Shown here in pieces: positions 18,008 through 26,667 of a stretch of DNA of 64,000 nt. Within the stretch, counting starts at the first letter, position 1. Every line of letters starts with the position of its first letter. A program made the translations under genes and the position numbers. A model generated the notes under the pieces. The model had not been told where the DNA came from. It ran no database searches and saw nothing but the letters and a program-made list of their open reading frames with translations. Source of the DNA: Roseiarcus sp963767245 (GTDB lineage Bacteria > Pseudomonadota > Alphaproteobacteria > Rhizobiales > Beijerinckiaceae); the NCBI GenBank assembly GCA_963767245.1, contig CAVYDG010000023.1:248001-312000 (forward strand), written 5' to 3'.

Positions 18008-19097
18008 GACCCGCGCCCTCGTAAAGCGCGCTCCGGGTCGCGCGTCCGGTCGTTGCGTCGAACACCACCAGCCGCTGTGATTGGAACGCAAGACCCACTG
18101 GCTCGCCGAACCGGACCGTGGCGGACGCCGGCAGTCGCGCCTTGATCCGGCCCTGCTCGATATCGATCGTGACGATCTGCGTCGTGCCGAGATATTCGGC
18201 GCCGAAAACCCGGCCGCGGATGGCGCCGGAATTGGACAGGGTGACATGCTCCGGGCGGACCCCGAGCGCCAGCGGCCCGCTGATCCCGTCCTCCTGCATT
18301 TCAGGCACCGCGATACTCGCGTCCTGAAGGCGGACAGCGCGGTCGCCGCGCTGGAGTTTGCCCTCGAAGCGGATGAAGTTCATCGACGGCGAGCCGATGA
18401 AATCAGCGACGAACATGCTGTTCGGCCGGTCGTAGATCTCTTGCGGCGTGGCGACCTGCTCGACCACTCCGCGATTCATGACCAGGATCCGGTCGGCCAT
18501 CGACATCGCCTCGAGCTGGTCATGGGTGACATAGACCGTGGTCGCCCCAATCCGGTCGTGGAGGTCACGCAGCTCATCGCACATGATGCGGCGAAACTCG
18601 GCGTCAAGTGCGCCCAGCGGCTCGTCCATGAGAAAAGCCTTGGGCCGGCGGACGATGGCGCGGCCGAGGGCGACGCGCTGCCGGTCGCCGCCCGCGAGCT
18701 TCGAAACCTTGCTGGAGAGAAGATGCTCAATGCGCAACAGCCGCGCGGCCTCGCGGACCTGCTTGCGGATCTCGTCGCGAGCGACGCCCTCGCACTTCAG
18801 CGGAAAACCGATGTTCTGTGCGACGTTCATGTGCGGATAGAGGGCGAAGAGCTGGAAGACGAAGGCGATGTCGCGCTCCGCCGCGCGACGAAGCGTGACA
18901 TCTTCGCTGTCCAGCAGAATCCTGCCTTCGGTCGGCAGCTCGAGGCCAGCGATCATCCTGAGCGTCGTCGTCTTGCCGCAGCCCGACGGTCCCAGCATGA
19001 CGAAAAAGGAGCGATCCTCGATCACGAAACTCGAATTCTGGACGGCGACGAAGCCTTGGAAGACCTTGTGCAGCCCCTCGACGCGGATCTCCGCCAT
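18000..19097 (-). CDS. ABC transporter ATPase (C3-polyol type), first of two
   Basis: A 365-residue partner ATPase. Walker A is GPSGCGKTTT, Walker B is AFLMDEPLGALDA, and the switch is VTHDQ. The signature reads KLAGGDRQRVALGRA instead of LSGGQ, and the Q-loop region reads FVFQLFALYP, with leucine where a second glutamine is common. In a heterodimer the degenerate signature would weaken one of the two ATP sites. A C-terminal TOBE domain (LGVRPEHVTLS) is present. It lies 9 bp after the small membrane protein gene and overlaps the second ATPase gene. Confidence 0.88.
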   Translation of the reverse strand: MAEIRVEGLHKVFQGFVAVQNSSFVIEDRSFFVMLGPSGCGKTTTLRMIAGLELPTEGRILLDSEDVTLRRAAERDIAFVFQLFALYPHMNVAQNIGFPLKCEGVARDEIRKQVREAARLLRIEHLLSSKVSKLAGGDRQRVALGRAIVRRPKAFLMDEPLGALDAEFRRIMCDELRDLHDRIGATTVYVTHDQLEAMSMADRILVMNRGVVEQVATPQEIYDRPNSMFVADFIGSPSMNFIRFEGKLQRGDRAVRLQDASIAVPEMQEDGISGPLALGVRPEHVTLSNSGAIRGRVFGAEYLGTTQIVTIDIEQGRIKARLPASATVRFGEPVGLAFQSQRLVVFDATTGRATRSALYEGAGHG

Positions 19098-19106
19098 GGC
19101 GACGCC

Positions 19107-19310
19107 TCACTGCGGAAAGTGGCTGACGACGACGAACCCGAGCGTGCCGCCCAGGATCGTGACGAACGAATAAGTGTAGAGATCGAGGAAAAACGGCTGC
19201 GTCAGCATTAATATCCCGACGCCGATCACGGCCATTGCGGTATTCTCCCACGGGCCGCGCCGAAACCAGTTCGTCCATCCTCGCCGTGTTGCGCCGCTCT
19301 GCACGCTCAT
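19107..19310 (-). CDS. Small two-helix membrane protein of the importer operon (GlpU-like)
   Basis: A 67-residue protein: MSVQSGATRRGWTNWFRRGP, then two hydrophobic helices (TAMAVIGVGILMLTQPF and YSFVTILGGTLGFVVV), ending SHFPQ. Its ATG overlaps the permease stop (ATGA). The rhizobial glycerol importer also carries a small membrane protein (GlpU) between permease and other genes, and this one matches in size and position. Its role is not known; it could be an accessory subunit of the permease. Confidence 0.75.
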   Translation of the reverse strand: MSVQSGATRRGWTNWFRRGPWENTAMAVIGVGILMLTQPFFLDLYTYSFVTILGGTLGFVVVSHFPQ

Positions 19311-20260
19311 TTGCGCACCGCCCCGAACGTGATTCCGCGCAGCAGATGCTTTCTCAGCGCGACGGTGAAAATCACGATTGGCAGCAGAAAAAGGCTCGTT
19401 CCGGCCGCGACCGCGGGCCAGTTCTGCCCGCCCTCGCCGATGATGAAGGGAATGAAGGGCGGCATGGTTTGCGCGTCCGAGCTCGTCAGCAGGAGATTGA
19501 ACGCATATTCGTTCCACGAGAAAATCAGGCAGAAAATCGCGGTCGCCGCGATCCCGGTCATTGCCTGCGGCAGCACCACTTTTCGAAAGGCCTGCAACCG
19601 GGTGTAGCCGTCGACAAGGGCTGCTTCTTCATACTCCCGCGGGATCTCGTCGATGAATCCCTTGAGCAGCCATACGGCAAGCGACAAGTTCACCGCCGTG
19701 TACAGGAGGATCATTCCGATCCTCGTATCGTAGAGGCCAAGCCAGCGATACATGATGTAAATCGGGACTGCGACGGCAATCGGCGGCATCATGCGGGTCG
19801 ACAAAATGAAGAAAAGCAAATCGTCGGCCAACGGCACGCGAAAGCGCGAAAACCCGTAAGCCGCCAGCGTGCCGAGGAAGGTCGCGAGAATCATCGAGCC
19901 GAAGCCGATGATGAGCGAATTGAGGAACCGCTCGACCACCCGCGAGGGGCCGGCAATGACCATATCGCGGTCGCGGGCGAGCTTCTCGTACCAGGTTTGG
20001 GGTGGCGGCAGCTTGGCGATGAAATCAGGCGACTGATGCGTCTGCACCGTGAACAGGTCGACAAATCCTTCGAGCGTGGGCGTGAAGAACACTTTCGGCG
20101 GATAGGCGACCGCGTCTTCCTGCGACTTGAAAGCAGTCGCCCCGATCCACACCAGAGGCAGGATGGTGACGATGGCGTAAAGAATGACGACGGCGCCGGC
20201 GAGCCAACGGGCAAGCGGCGACGGCTCCGAGAACGGGCGGGGCGGCGGGACCGCGGTCAT
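19307..20260 (-). CDS. ABC transporter permease, MalG type
   Basis: A 317-residue inner-membrane permease with six predicted helices. The EAA loop that contacts the ATPase is EYEEAALVDGYTRLQAFRKVVLP. The extended periplasmic loop after helix 1 (residues about 50-105) is longer than in most MalG proteins. ATG 20260 overlaps the partner permease stop (ATGA). It forms the pore with the next gene product; the likely substrate is glycerol or dihydroxyacetone, judged from the operon. Confidence 0.9.
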   Translation of the reverse strand: MTAVPPPRPFSEPSPLARWLAGAVVILYAIVTILPLVWIGATAFKSQEDAVAYPPKVFFTPTLEGFVDLFTVQTHQSPDFIAKLPPPQTWYEKLARDRDMVIAGPSRVVERFLNSLIIGFGSMILATFLGTLAAYGFSRFRVPLADDLLFFILSTRMMPPIAVAVPIYIMYRWLGLYDTRIGMILLYTAVNLSLAVWLLKGFIDEIPREYEEAALVDGYTRLQAFRKVVLPQAMTGIAATAIFCLIFSWNEYAFNLLLTSSDAQTMPPFIPFIIGEGGQNWPAVAAGTSLFLLPIVIFTVALRKHLLRGITFGAVRK

Positions 20261-21216
20261 TGCTGTTTCACTCTGTTGAGCGCCTTCACGTAGATGTTGG
20301 CGGCGCCGAATATCGTGACGAAAAGGATCACGGCGAGCGCCGAGGCGTAGCCGGTCTCCCACTTCTCAAACGCGGCGCGCTTGAGCGTGATCGAGACCAG
20401 TTCCGTGGTCGATCCCGGTCCGCCGGAAGTGAGGAGATTAACCAGGTCGAACATCACGAACGCCTGGATCGCCTGGAACAGCACCGCAAGCATGAGGAAA
20501 GGGAGCACCATCGGCAATGTGATCGACCAGAATTGCCGCAGCGGTGACGCGCGGTCGACCTCAGCCGCCTCATAGATGTAATCAGGAATGGAGCGCAGGC
20601 CGGCGAGGCAGATCAGCATCACGTAGGGCGTCCACATCCAGGTGTTTACCAGCACGATCGTCCATGGCGCGAGGGCCACGCTTCCGATCATGGTGAAAGA
20701 GCTCGGCGCGGCGCCGGTGAAGAAGCCGACGAGATAGTTGAACGGCCCGATCTGCGGCTGAAACAAAAGGGTCCAGAAGTTGCCCACGACCGCCGGCGAC
20801 AACATCATCGGCAAGAGGATGACGGTCGTCCAGAAGCTATGGCCGCGGAATTTCTGATTGATGAGCAGCGCCAGCCCGAGGCCGATCAGGATTTGCAGCG
20901 CGATCGTCCAAAAAACGAACCGCGCGGTGATCTGGAAGTTCGCCCAGAGATCCTCATCGGTCAGGATGTCGACATAATTGTCGAAGCCGATGAACCGGGC
21001 GGGGGTCGGCAGGTTGGCCATCATGCCGGTGAACGACAGCCGGATCGCCCAGATCAGCGGGAAGATGTTGATCGCCAGGAGCAACAGCATCGTTGGCAGG
21101 ATGAATAGCCAGGCGACGGCGCGATCGGATAGTCCTCTCACCCGCCCGGCTACCGCCGCCGGCGTTCGCAAGGCGACTCCTTCGGCGATGCCTCTCGCAT
21201 TGTTCGTCACCGTCAT
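20257..21216 (-). CDS. ABC transporter permease, MalF/UgpA type
   Basis: A 319-residue inner-membrane permease. The first helix is AWLFILPTMLLLLAINIFPLIWA. GFDNYVDILTDEDLWANF is the typical periplasmic stretch of sugar-type permeases. The EAA loop is YIYEAAEVDRASPLRQFWSITLP. The tail ends RVKQQ at the overlap with the second permease. It lies 97 bp after the binding-protein gene, the largest gap in the front half of the operon. Confidence 0.9.
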   Translation of the reverse strand: MTVTNNARGIAEGVALRTPAAVAGRVRGLSDRAVAWLFILPTMLLLLAINIFPLIWAIRLSFTGMMANLPTPARFIGFDNYVDILTDEDLWANFQITARFVFWTIALQILIGLGLALLINQKFRGHSFWTTVILLPMMLSPAVVGNFWTLLFQPQIGPFNYLVGFFTGAAPSSFTMIGSVALAPWTIVLVNTWMWTPYVMLICLAGLRSIPDYIYEAAEVDRASPLRQFWSITLPMVLPFLMLAVLFQAIQAFVMFDLVNLLTSGGPGSTTELVSITLKRAAFEKWETGYASALAVILFVTIFGAANIYVKALNRVKQQ

Positions 21217-21313
21217 GACCCTGCCCGCTCATGGACCAATCAAGTCTCCCCGGCGGCTTGCGACGCCGGGGATGGGTCTCGGATAAAAACCGGACCTTTG
21301 GACCTTTGCGCGG

Positions 21314-22651
21314 TCAGGAAGGATCCTTGCCTTCCTGCTTGAAGACCTTCAACCAGTCCTTGACCAGTTCGTCGAGCGCCTTCTGCGAAGTGCCCTTGTC
21401 AGCGACCACATAGTCATGGACCCGGTTCTGCATGTCGAGGAGGAGCGGAACATAGAGCGGCTCCGCCCAGAAATCCTTGACCATGCCCATCGACTCGACG
21501 AATGACGGCGCGTAGGCGGCGCTGTTCTTATAGGCGTCAGACAGCAGCACGGCCTTGGACGCCGAGGCGCCGCCCAGATCCGTCCACTTCTGCTGAATCT
21601 CCGGCTGCGCGAACCACTTCATGTAGAGAAGTGCGTCGTCGACATTCTTCGAGGCCGCGACCACGGACAGCCCCTGACCGCCGAGCTGGGTGAAATCGCC
21701 GGCCGGGCCGGCGGGGTTCTTGAAGAACCCGATCTTGTCGCCACCGACGTTGGGATCTTTGGCGAGGCCAGGGAAGAACGCATACCAGTTCATCTGCATC
21801 GCGACCTGGCCGGACTTGAAGGCGTCGAGACCCTCCGACATGTAGGCGTTCGTCAAGCCCGGCGGCTGGCAGCACTTGAAGAGCTCCTTGTAGACGTCCA
21901 TGCCTTTGGCGGCGCCGGCGGAGTTGACGACGCCTTCCATGTGGTAAGGCTGCTTGGGGTCCATGTAGTCGAAGCCGTAGTTGTACATCGCGTTGGTGAC
22001 GCCCATCGTGATGCCCTCCGAGCCGCGCTCTGTGAAGATGTACGAACCGTAGACCTTCTTGCCGTCGATCTCCCTGCCGGTGAAGAACTTCGCCACTTCA
22101 ATCAGCTCATCCCAGGTCTTGGGCGGCTCGAGTTCGCGATTGTACTTAGCCTTGAACTCGGCGCGAAGCTCGGGCTTGGCGAACCAGTCCTTGCGATAGG
22201 TCCAGCCGACCGCATCGGCCATGGCCGGCAATCCCCAGTAGTTCGGCGTGTTTTTGGGCCATTCGGCATATCCGACGACGGTCGCGGGCAAGAACGCGTC
22301 CATCGAGATCTTGTTCTTGTCGAAGAAGTCGTTGAGCTTCACATACCACTTGTTCTCGGCCGCGCCGCCTATCCACTGGCTGTCGCCGATGATCAAATCG
22401 CATTCGCTGCTGCGCGAGTTGAGCAGGTTGATGAAGTGGTCGGCATAGCTCGTCCACGGGACAAACTCATGCTTCATCTCGATGCCGGTCTGCCTGGTGA
22501 AATCCTTGTCGAGCTCAACCAGCGCGTTTGCCGGATCCCACGCCGCCCAACACATGGTCAGCGATTTCCCTTCGGCTTGCGCTCTTTCGACAGTCGCCGC
22601 GGCCGACAAACCGGCGGCGACGAGTTCAACCAACGCTAGGGCTTTCGTCAT
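21314..22651 (-). CDS. ABC transporter substrate-binding protein (C3-polyol type)
   Basis: A 445-residue periplasmic binding protein and first gene of the operon. The signal peptide is MTKALALVELVAAGLSAAATVERAQA. The mature part begins KSLTMCWAAWDPANALVELDKDF, close to the family found with rhizobial glycerol/polyol importers. It has an unusually high number of Trp and Tyr residues (WPKNTPNYWGLPAMADAVGW), fitting a polyol pocket. GGGAGG eight bases before the ATG is a strong ribosome-binding site and sets the start. The ligand is inferred from the downstream dihydroxyacetone kinases. Confidence 0.88.
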   Translation of the reverse strand: MTKALALVELVAAGLSAAATVERAQAEGKSLTMCWAAWDPANALVELDKDFTRQTGIEMKHEFVPWTSYADHFINLLNSRSSECDLIIGDSQWIGGAAENKWYVKLNDFFDKNKISMDAFLPATVVGYAEWPKNTPNYWGLPAMADAVGWTYRKDWFAKPELRAEFKAKYNRELEPPKTWDELIEVAKFFTGREIDGKKVYGSYIFTERGSEGITMGVTNAMYNYGFDYMDPKQPYHMEGVVNSAGAAKGMDVYKELFKCCQPPGLTNAYMSEGLDAFKSGQVAMQMNWYAFFPGLAKDPNVGGDKIGFFKNPAGPAGDFTQLGGQGLSVVAASKNVDDALLYMKWFAQPEIQQKWTDLGGASASKAVLLSDAYKNSAAYAPSFVESMGMVKDFWAEPLYVPLLLDMQNRVHDYVVADKGTSQKALDELVKDWLKVFKQEGKDPS

Positions 22652-22740
22652 GCTTGATTCCTCCCTTATATTGCCGGTTTCCCGCGGGGGCAGCCCGTCG
22701 AGCTCACCGCCCATCCAGGCGGCCGGATGTTCAGTAAAGC

Positions 22741-22754
22741 GCTTATTAATAAGC
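22741..22754 (-). promoter_or_regulatory. Perfect 14-bp palindrome, putative operator of the C3 operon
   Basis: GCTTATTAATAAGC is a perfect inverted repeat centred 104 bp before the start of the first operon gene, in an otherwise GC-rich region. The TATTAA core also resembles a -10 box. Size and position fit an operator for a dimeric repressor. The regulator is not identified; the HTH protein encoded at 11679-12113 is one candidate. Confidence 0.5.
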
Positions 22755-22841
22755 AATGCAAGCAAAATTTCCCGCCGCGAGGATCCTGTTTTTGCGAGCA
22801 GGATTGTTTGGCCTGACAACGCGCGGAACGCGCGGATTTGA

Positions 22842-22869
22842 TGGTGGGCGATGCAGGGATCGAACCTAC
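22842..22869 (-). other. tRNA 3'-end fragment, attachment-site remnant
   Basis: Read on the minus strand, these bases give a T-arm (GTAGG-TTCGATC-CCTGC) followed by ATCGCCC, the discriminator A and CCA. That is the 3' end of a tRNA beginning GGGCGAT, as in alphaproteobacterial tRNA-Val. The D and anticodon arms are not found on the 5' side. An integrase gene starts 138 bp away, so this is best read as one attachment end of an integrated element, the rest of the tRNA having been displaced. Confidence 0.6.
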
Positions 22870-23006
22870 CGTTTCCGCACGTTCCCAGCTCTCTCTCTAT
22901 GTCTTTGAGATTTCGATATTCTTGTGGTAGCGCTGTCTCGCATCGCCTCCAAAAGTCCGTGGCCGTTTCTATCTGACTGTGGAGCAAATCGTGGAGAAAG
23001 GCCGCT

Positions 23007-24200
23007 GTGGTCGGGAAATTGAACTCCAAAAAACTGGCCGTACTTAGGGCGGGGAGTAAGACCGCTGATGGCGGAGGCCTCTACGCGATCTCAAGCTCAG
23101 AAGGCCGCATCACGTGGGGGTTCCTTTTCACGATAAATCGACGCCGACGATTAATGAGCTTGGGGCAATGGCCCGATCTGTCGTTGGCCAGCGCTCGCGA
23201 ATTGGCGACGGATGCGCGGCGAAAGGTGCGCGACGGGATCGATCCCATCGCGGATCGAAAGGCGCAAAAACGCAAGTTGCCGACGTTTGGAGAAGTCGCC
23301 GATGAACTCATCAAATCCAAGACACCAGCGTGGAAGTCGCCAAGGTCGAAAGATCAATGGCGGCAGCGCCTGAACGATTACGCTAAGTCCCTGCTCGCGC
23401 TGCCCATCGACAAGGTCAATTCGCTTGCAGTGCTGGCCATCCTCAAACCCCTCTGGCACACGAAGCCTGAGACTGCGTCAAGAGTTAGGGCGATGATCGA
23501 GGCCGTCTGCGACTATGCAAAGGCGGCGGGATACAGGACGGGAGAGAACCCGGCGGCTTGGCGCGGGAACCTTGCGCATCTTCTACCGAAACAGAGGAAG
23601 CTGGCTCGCGGTCATTTCGCGGCGATGCCGTACGCGGAAATCCGCGCGTTTGTGCAGGCTCTGAGGGAGTATCAAAGTCAGAGTGTTGCAGCCTTTGCGC
23701 TCGAACTCTTGATCCTGACTGGCGTTCGAAGCAACGAAGTCCTTGGCGCGAAATGGTCAGAGGTAGATTCCGCCACGGCCATATGGACCATTCCGAAAGA
23801 ACGGATGAAGACCGGCAGAGAACATCGCATTCCTTTGTCGCCTCCGGCGATGAGGATCGTAGAGGCGATGGCGGCCATCAAGCGATCCAGCAACATATTT
23901 CCCTCTCCAAAAAAAGACGGCCCGCTTAGCCACATCGTCCTTCAAAAGGCTATGGCCAAGCTCGGAGCCAACTATACCGTCCACGGATTTCGCAGCACCT
24001 TGAGGGATTGGGCGGGGGACGAGACGTCGTTCCCGAGGGAAGTTTGCGAGGGGGTCTTGGCTCACGTCGTTGGCGGCGTGGAGGGGGCCTACCGTCGTTC
24101 GGATGCGCTGACGCGGCGGCGTGAGCTTATGGACGCATGGGCGCGACATTGCGAGGGCGGCGCAGGCGGCGATGTTTTGTCGTTCAAGCGACAGGCCTGA
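23007..24200 (+). CDS. Tyrosine integrase, P4/prophage type
   Basis: A 397-residue site-specific recombinase. The N-terminus has the DUF4102-like arm-binding domain (DGGGLYAISSSEGRITWGF, LGQWPDLSLASARELA). The catalytic residues are visible: Arg in LTGVRSNEVLGAKW, HGFRSTLRDWAGDE (His-x-x-Arg), His in GVLAHVVGG and the Tyr nucleophile in VEGAYRRSD. The start is GTG 23007. It points away from the tRNA remnant, as integrases of tRNA-targeting islands usually do, and probably mobilised the cargo to its right. Confidence 0.92.
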   Translation: MVGKLNSKKLAVLRAGSKTADGGGLYAISSSEGRITWGFLFTINRRRRLMSLGQWPDLSLASARELATDARRKVRDGIDPIADRKAQKRKLPTFGEVADELIKSKTPAWKSPRSKDQWRQRLNDYAKSLLALPIDKVNSLAVLAILKPLWHTKPETASRVRAMIEAVCDYAKAAGYRTGENPAAWRGNLAHLLPKQRKLARGHFAAMPYAEIRAFVQALREYQSQSVAAFALELLILTGVRSNEVLGAKWSEVDSATAIWTIPKERMKTGREHRIPLSPPAMRIVEAMAAIKRSSNIFPSPKKDGPLSHIVLQKAMAKLGANYTVHGFRSTLRDWAGDETSFPREVCEGVLAHVVGGVEGAYRRSDALTRRRELMDAWARHCEGGAGGDVLSFKRQA

Positions 24201-24240
24201 GGCTCACTTTCGGCGTTCCCCTTCCCTCGCTTCTAAGGTG

Positions 24241-24301
24241 TAACGGGCGTAACCGGCGTAACCCCAGCGATTCAGGCCGTAACGTTGGTCGTCAGGTTAC
24301 G
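24241..24301. repeat. Cluster of GTAAC repeats after the integrase
   Basis: GTAAC occurs at 24241, 24250, 24259 and 24280 in direct orientation, and as GTTAC at 24297-24301 in inverse orientation. The first three are spaced exactly 9 bp apart. Such iterons beside an integrase could bind integrase arms, an excisionase or a replication protein. No function is proven. Confidence 0.4.
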
Positions 24302-24453
24302 CCAAGCGCGGTGAAGTCGGGGTCGTGTTGACTGCTGTTAACGACTGCCTCTTGCGCCGGAGACTCGCATGATGGGTGCCTCGCCAGCGTGATCCGGGAG
24401 CCACCACACCGCTCGGGGCTAAAATGGGCGCAGAAACCTAAGCAAGGCAGGCT

Positions 24454-25047
24454 CTAGGGCAAGGTAATTTCGTGGCGCAGCAAGCGGTTGCGTGCGAGTT
24501 CCACGACATCCGGCGGAAATCTAGGCTCGAACTGCATCACAACGTATTCCGCCGTGTGTTCTGGCAACCCTGCTTCTACCAGCAATTTGAACCCGTTTGT
24601 CTCGACCTTACCACGAGCCCAATCGATCAGGGATTGGTGAATACCTTTGTTCGCAATCTTTTGCCGGGTCCGCGATGCCTTTGTCTTCGCTTGGTTCTTC
24701 TCGCTAAGAAGTTGCTCGTACGCGGCGAGAGTCTCGTGGAACCTCCGGACAAGGGGATCGCTCGGATCGTCATTTTCAAGGCCAACCAGCTCGCATTGGC
24801 GCTTGAAGACTGCGGAATAGACGTCGTGACGACCGTGCTTAAGGCGAATTCGGAAATCAACACGGATACGGCTACGACGACGCCTAGCGGCGCGGACGGT
24901 GGCCGGAGGGAACGTCCGGCGCAGCGGATGCGTGTGCAGGGGCGGCGAGGAAATGAAGCGGATAAGGCGAAGCGCGGACCGATTGACAATTATCAAAGCA
25001 CAGCCGATGCGATGGGGCTGGTCCCACTGACTGATCGCGGTGGACAA
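24454..25047 (-). CDS. Hypothetical protein of the island
   Basis: The C-terminal 140 residues of this 197-residue frame look protein-like: charged helices (FHETLAAYEQLLSEKNQAKTKASR) and a conserved-looking block ending FPPDVVELARNRLL. The N-terminal 55 residues are Arg/Pro-rich and may not be translated; the true start could lie internally. An open frame on the opposite strand is judged a shadow. I do not recognise the family. Confidence 0.35.
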   Translation of the reverse strand: MSTAISQWDQPHRIGCALIIVNRSALRLIRFISSPPLHTHPLRRTFPPATVRAARRRRSRIRVDFRIRLKHGRHDVYSAVFKRQCELVGLENDDPSDPLVRRFHETLAAYEQLLSEKNQAKTKASRTRQKIANKGIHQSLIDWARGKVETNGFKLLVEAGLPEHTAEYVVMQFEPRFPPDVVELARNRLLRHEITLP

Positions 25048-25263
25048 AGCTGCCGAGTTCGTGCCCGCGATGGGGACTGCCGGGAACGCGCAATGAGTTT
25101 TCGGCCGCTTGCTCTGCTGATGCGCACCGAGCTTTAGGTGGCTTGCGCGCTCCTGATTCAGCGATTGGGTCGACGGATAGGTCGGCTCCTCTGCCTATGG
25201 TCGCGGAGGGCTGCCTTACTCGGTAGCTCCAACGGCAGTGGCAAATCCAATGAAAGTGTCCCA

Positions 25264-26565
25264 ATGGCAAAGGGTAGGGCTCAACTGAGGTCTCGACCTG
25301 AAATCAGAGTTGCACTCCAAGAAGTGCTCGCGGCCGCCGAAAACGCTTTTTGTGCCACGGACGAAGATGTGGTCAGCGCTGTTAAAAGCGGACATGGCTA
25401 CCGCATGATTGAGGGACGTGTTTGGACTTATTCAACTGAGTTCTTAGCAAAAGAACGAAATCTAACCAGACAATGTCTAACTGTGCTTTCAGCGTCGGAG
25501 ACGAGTGAAAAGGACCTAGAGTCCGCGATTTGGGACGCTATTGCGTTCTCCGGTACAAGAGCGGAACAAGAGGCTAAGTTTTTCGATGCAATCGAAGCCA
25601 CGATCAGGGCCGCTAAGTTGTCTGTTGGCCCAAATTTTTTGGTTCGTTTGCTACCTCCGTTGAAAAGTCTGACTATCGGAAAGGTCAAAATTATCCCGTT
25701 TGGTGCGGCGAATACCGGTCCCCTGAAGGGGATATTCGAGGTAAGACAGGGAGCTCGGGCTGGTATACATTCAGAAGAGGGTGTTAGTTTTATAGAATTG
25801 CCTAATTTTGTTTGGGAGGTGTCAATCAACAGCTCCACTGAATATGTTCGTGAGGAAGCCCAGTGGGCAATAAACATTGCCATCAGCCTTATACGTCTTG
25901 GGTTGATTAGTTATGGCAACCCAACCGGCCTGTTCCCGAATCTCGGCAAGCTTGAAGCTCACCCCATTGAACCTAGAACCATTCACCAATCGGGCTATAT
26001 TTTGAGCGGAACTAACGTTTCCGTGGGCGGTACAGCGCTTCCGGGTTGGTATGAAGTAGGGCAAGCCGCAGCGGAACACTTTACATCAATTAACCTGAGC
26101 ACAATTGCCGATATTGTTTTTGATCCTCAAAGCAATTCTGTTGCAGAGCGCCTTTACAACGGCCTTGGGTGGATGACGCTCGCCCGCCAAGCGCCGTCAC
26201 GGGCTGAGCGATTCATCCATTACTTCACTGCGGTTGAGGCATTGCTTACAAGCAGCGACCCAACCGCACCCATAACGCAAACTATAAGCCGCTTCTTGTC
26301 ATGCATTTTAACCGACAACAATGATCAAAGAGCAATTCTTTCTGATACTATAAAGAAATTATATACAAAGCGCTCTCAACTAGTTCATGGAGGGCGTCGT
26401 TCTAATATCCATATGACCGACGCGACGACGCTGCAATATTATGTGGAGCTAGCGTACTTGCGGGTGGTTAAAGAGATTCCACCAGCTACTACAGCGACGG
26501 ACTTCTTGGAGGGATTGAACTTGGCGTCGTATGGATTGAATTGGACAAAGAAAACAGAGAAATGA
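25264..26565 (+). CDS. Apea-like HEPN domain protein
   Basis: A 433-residue cytoplasmic protein. The C-terminal third has the HEPN pattern: AERFIHYFTAVEALL, then LYTKRSQLVHGGRRSN, with the Rx4H ribonuclease-type motif R-SQLV-H. This resembles the Apea-like HEPN group, some of which act in phage defence (ApeA). The N-terminal two thirds form a separate, mixed alpha/beta region that I do not recognise. Base composition is clearly AT-richer than the flanks (for example 25780-25880), a sign of recent transfer. The ATG at 25264 was chosen because the region before it has a different character. Confidence 0.65.
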   Translation: MAKGRAQLRSRPEIRVALQEVLAAAENAFCATDEDVVSAVKSGHGYRMIEGRVWTYSTEFLAKERNLTRQCLTVLSASETSEKDLESAIWDAIAFSGTRAEQEAKFFDAIEATIRAAKLSVGPNFLVRLLPPLKSLTIGKVKIIPFGAANTGPLKGIFEVRQGARAGIHSEEGVSFIELPNFVWEVSINSSTEYVREEAQWAINIAISLIRLGLISYGNPTGLFPNLGKLEAHPIEPRTIHQSGYILSGTNVSVGGTALPGWYEVGQAAAEHFTSINLSTIADIVFDPQSNSVAERLYNGLGWMTLARQAPSRAERFIHYFTAVEALLTSSDPTAPITQTISRFLSCILTDNNDQRAILSDTIKKLYTKRSQLVHGGRRSNIHMTDATTLQYYVELAYLRVVKEIPPATTATDFLEGLNLASYGLNWTKKTEK

Positions 26566-26667
26566 GCGGGTAGCAGCGGAACAGGCGGCGTGATAATGGC
26601 CGCGAGCGAAACTCTAAAGTAGTACGTCGATCTCCACGAGAAGGCAACGGATTGATCGAATGCACGA

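Noticed and set aside
22842..22915. Complete tRNA gene at the island boundary
   Set aside because: Only the T-arm and acceptor 3' strand are present; no anticodon or D arm can be folded on the 5' side.
24472..25137. + strand open frame opposite the hypothetical gene at 24454-25047
   Set aside because: The minus-strand product has better composition (helical, Lys/Glu-balanced); the + strand version has none of these traits.
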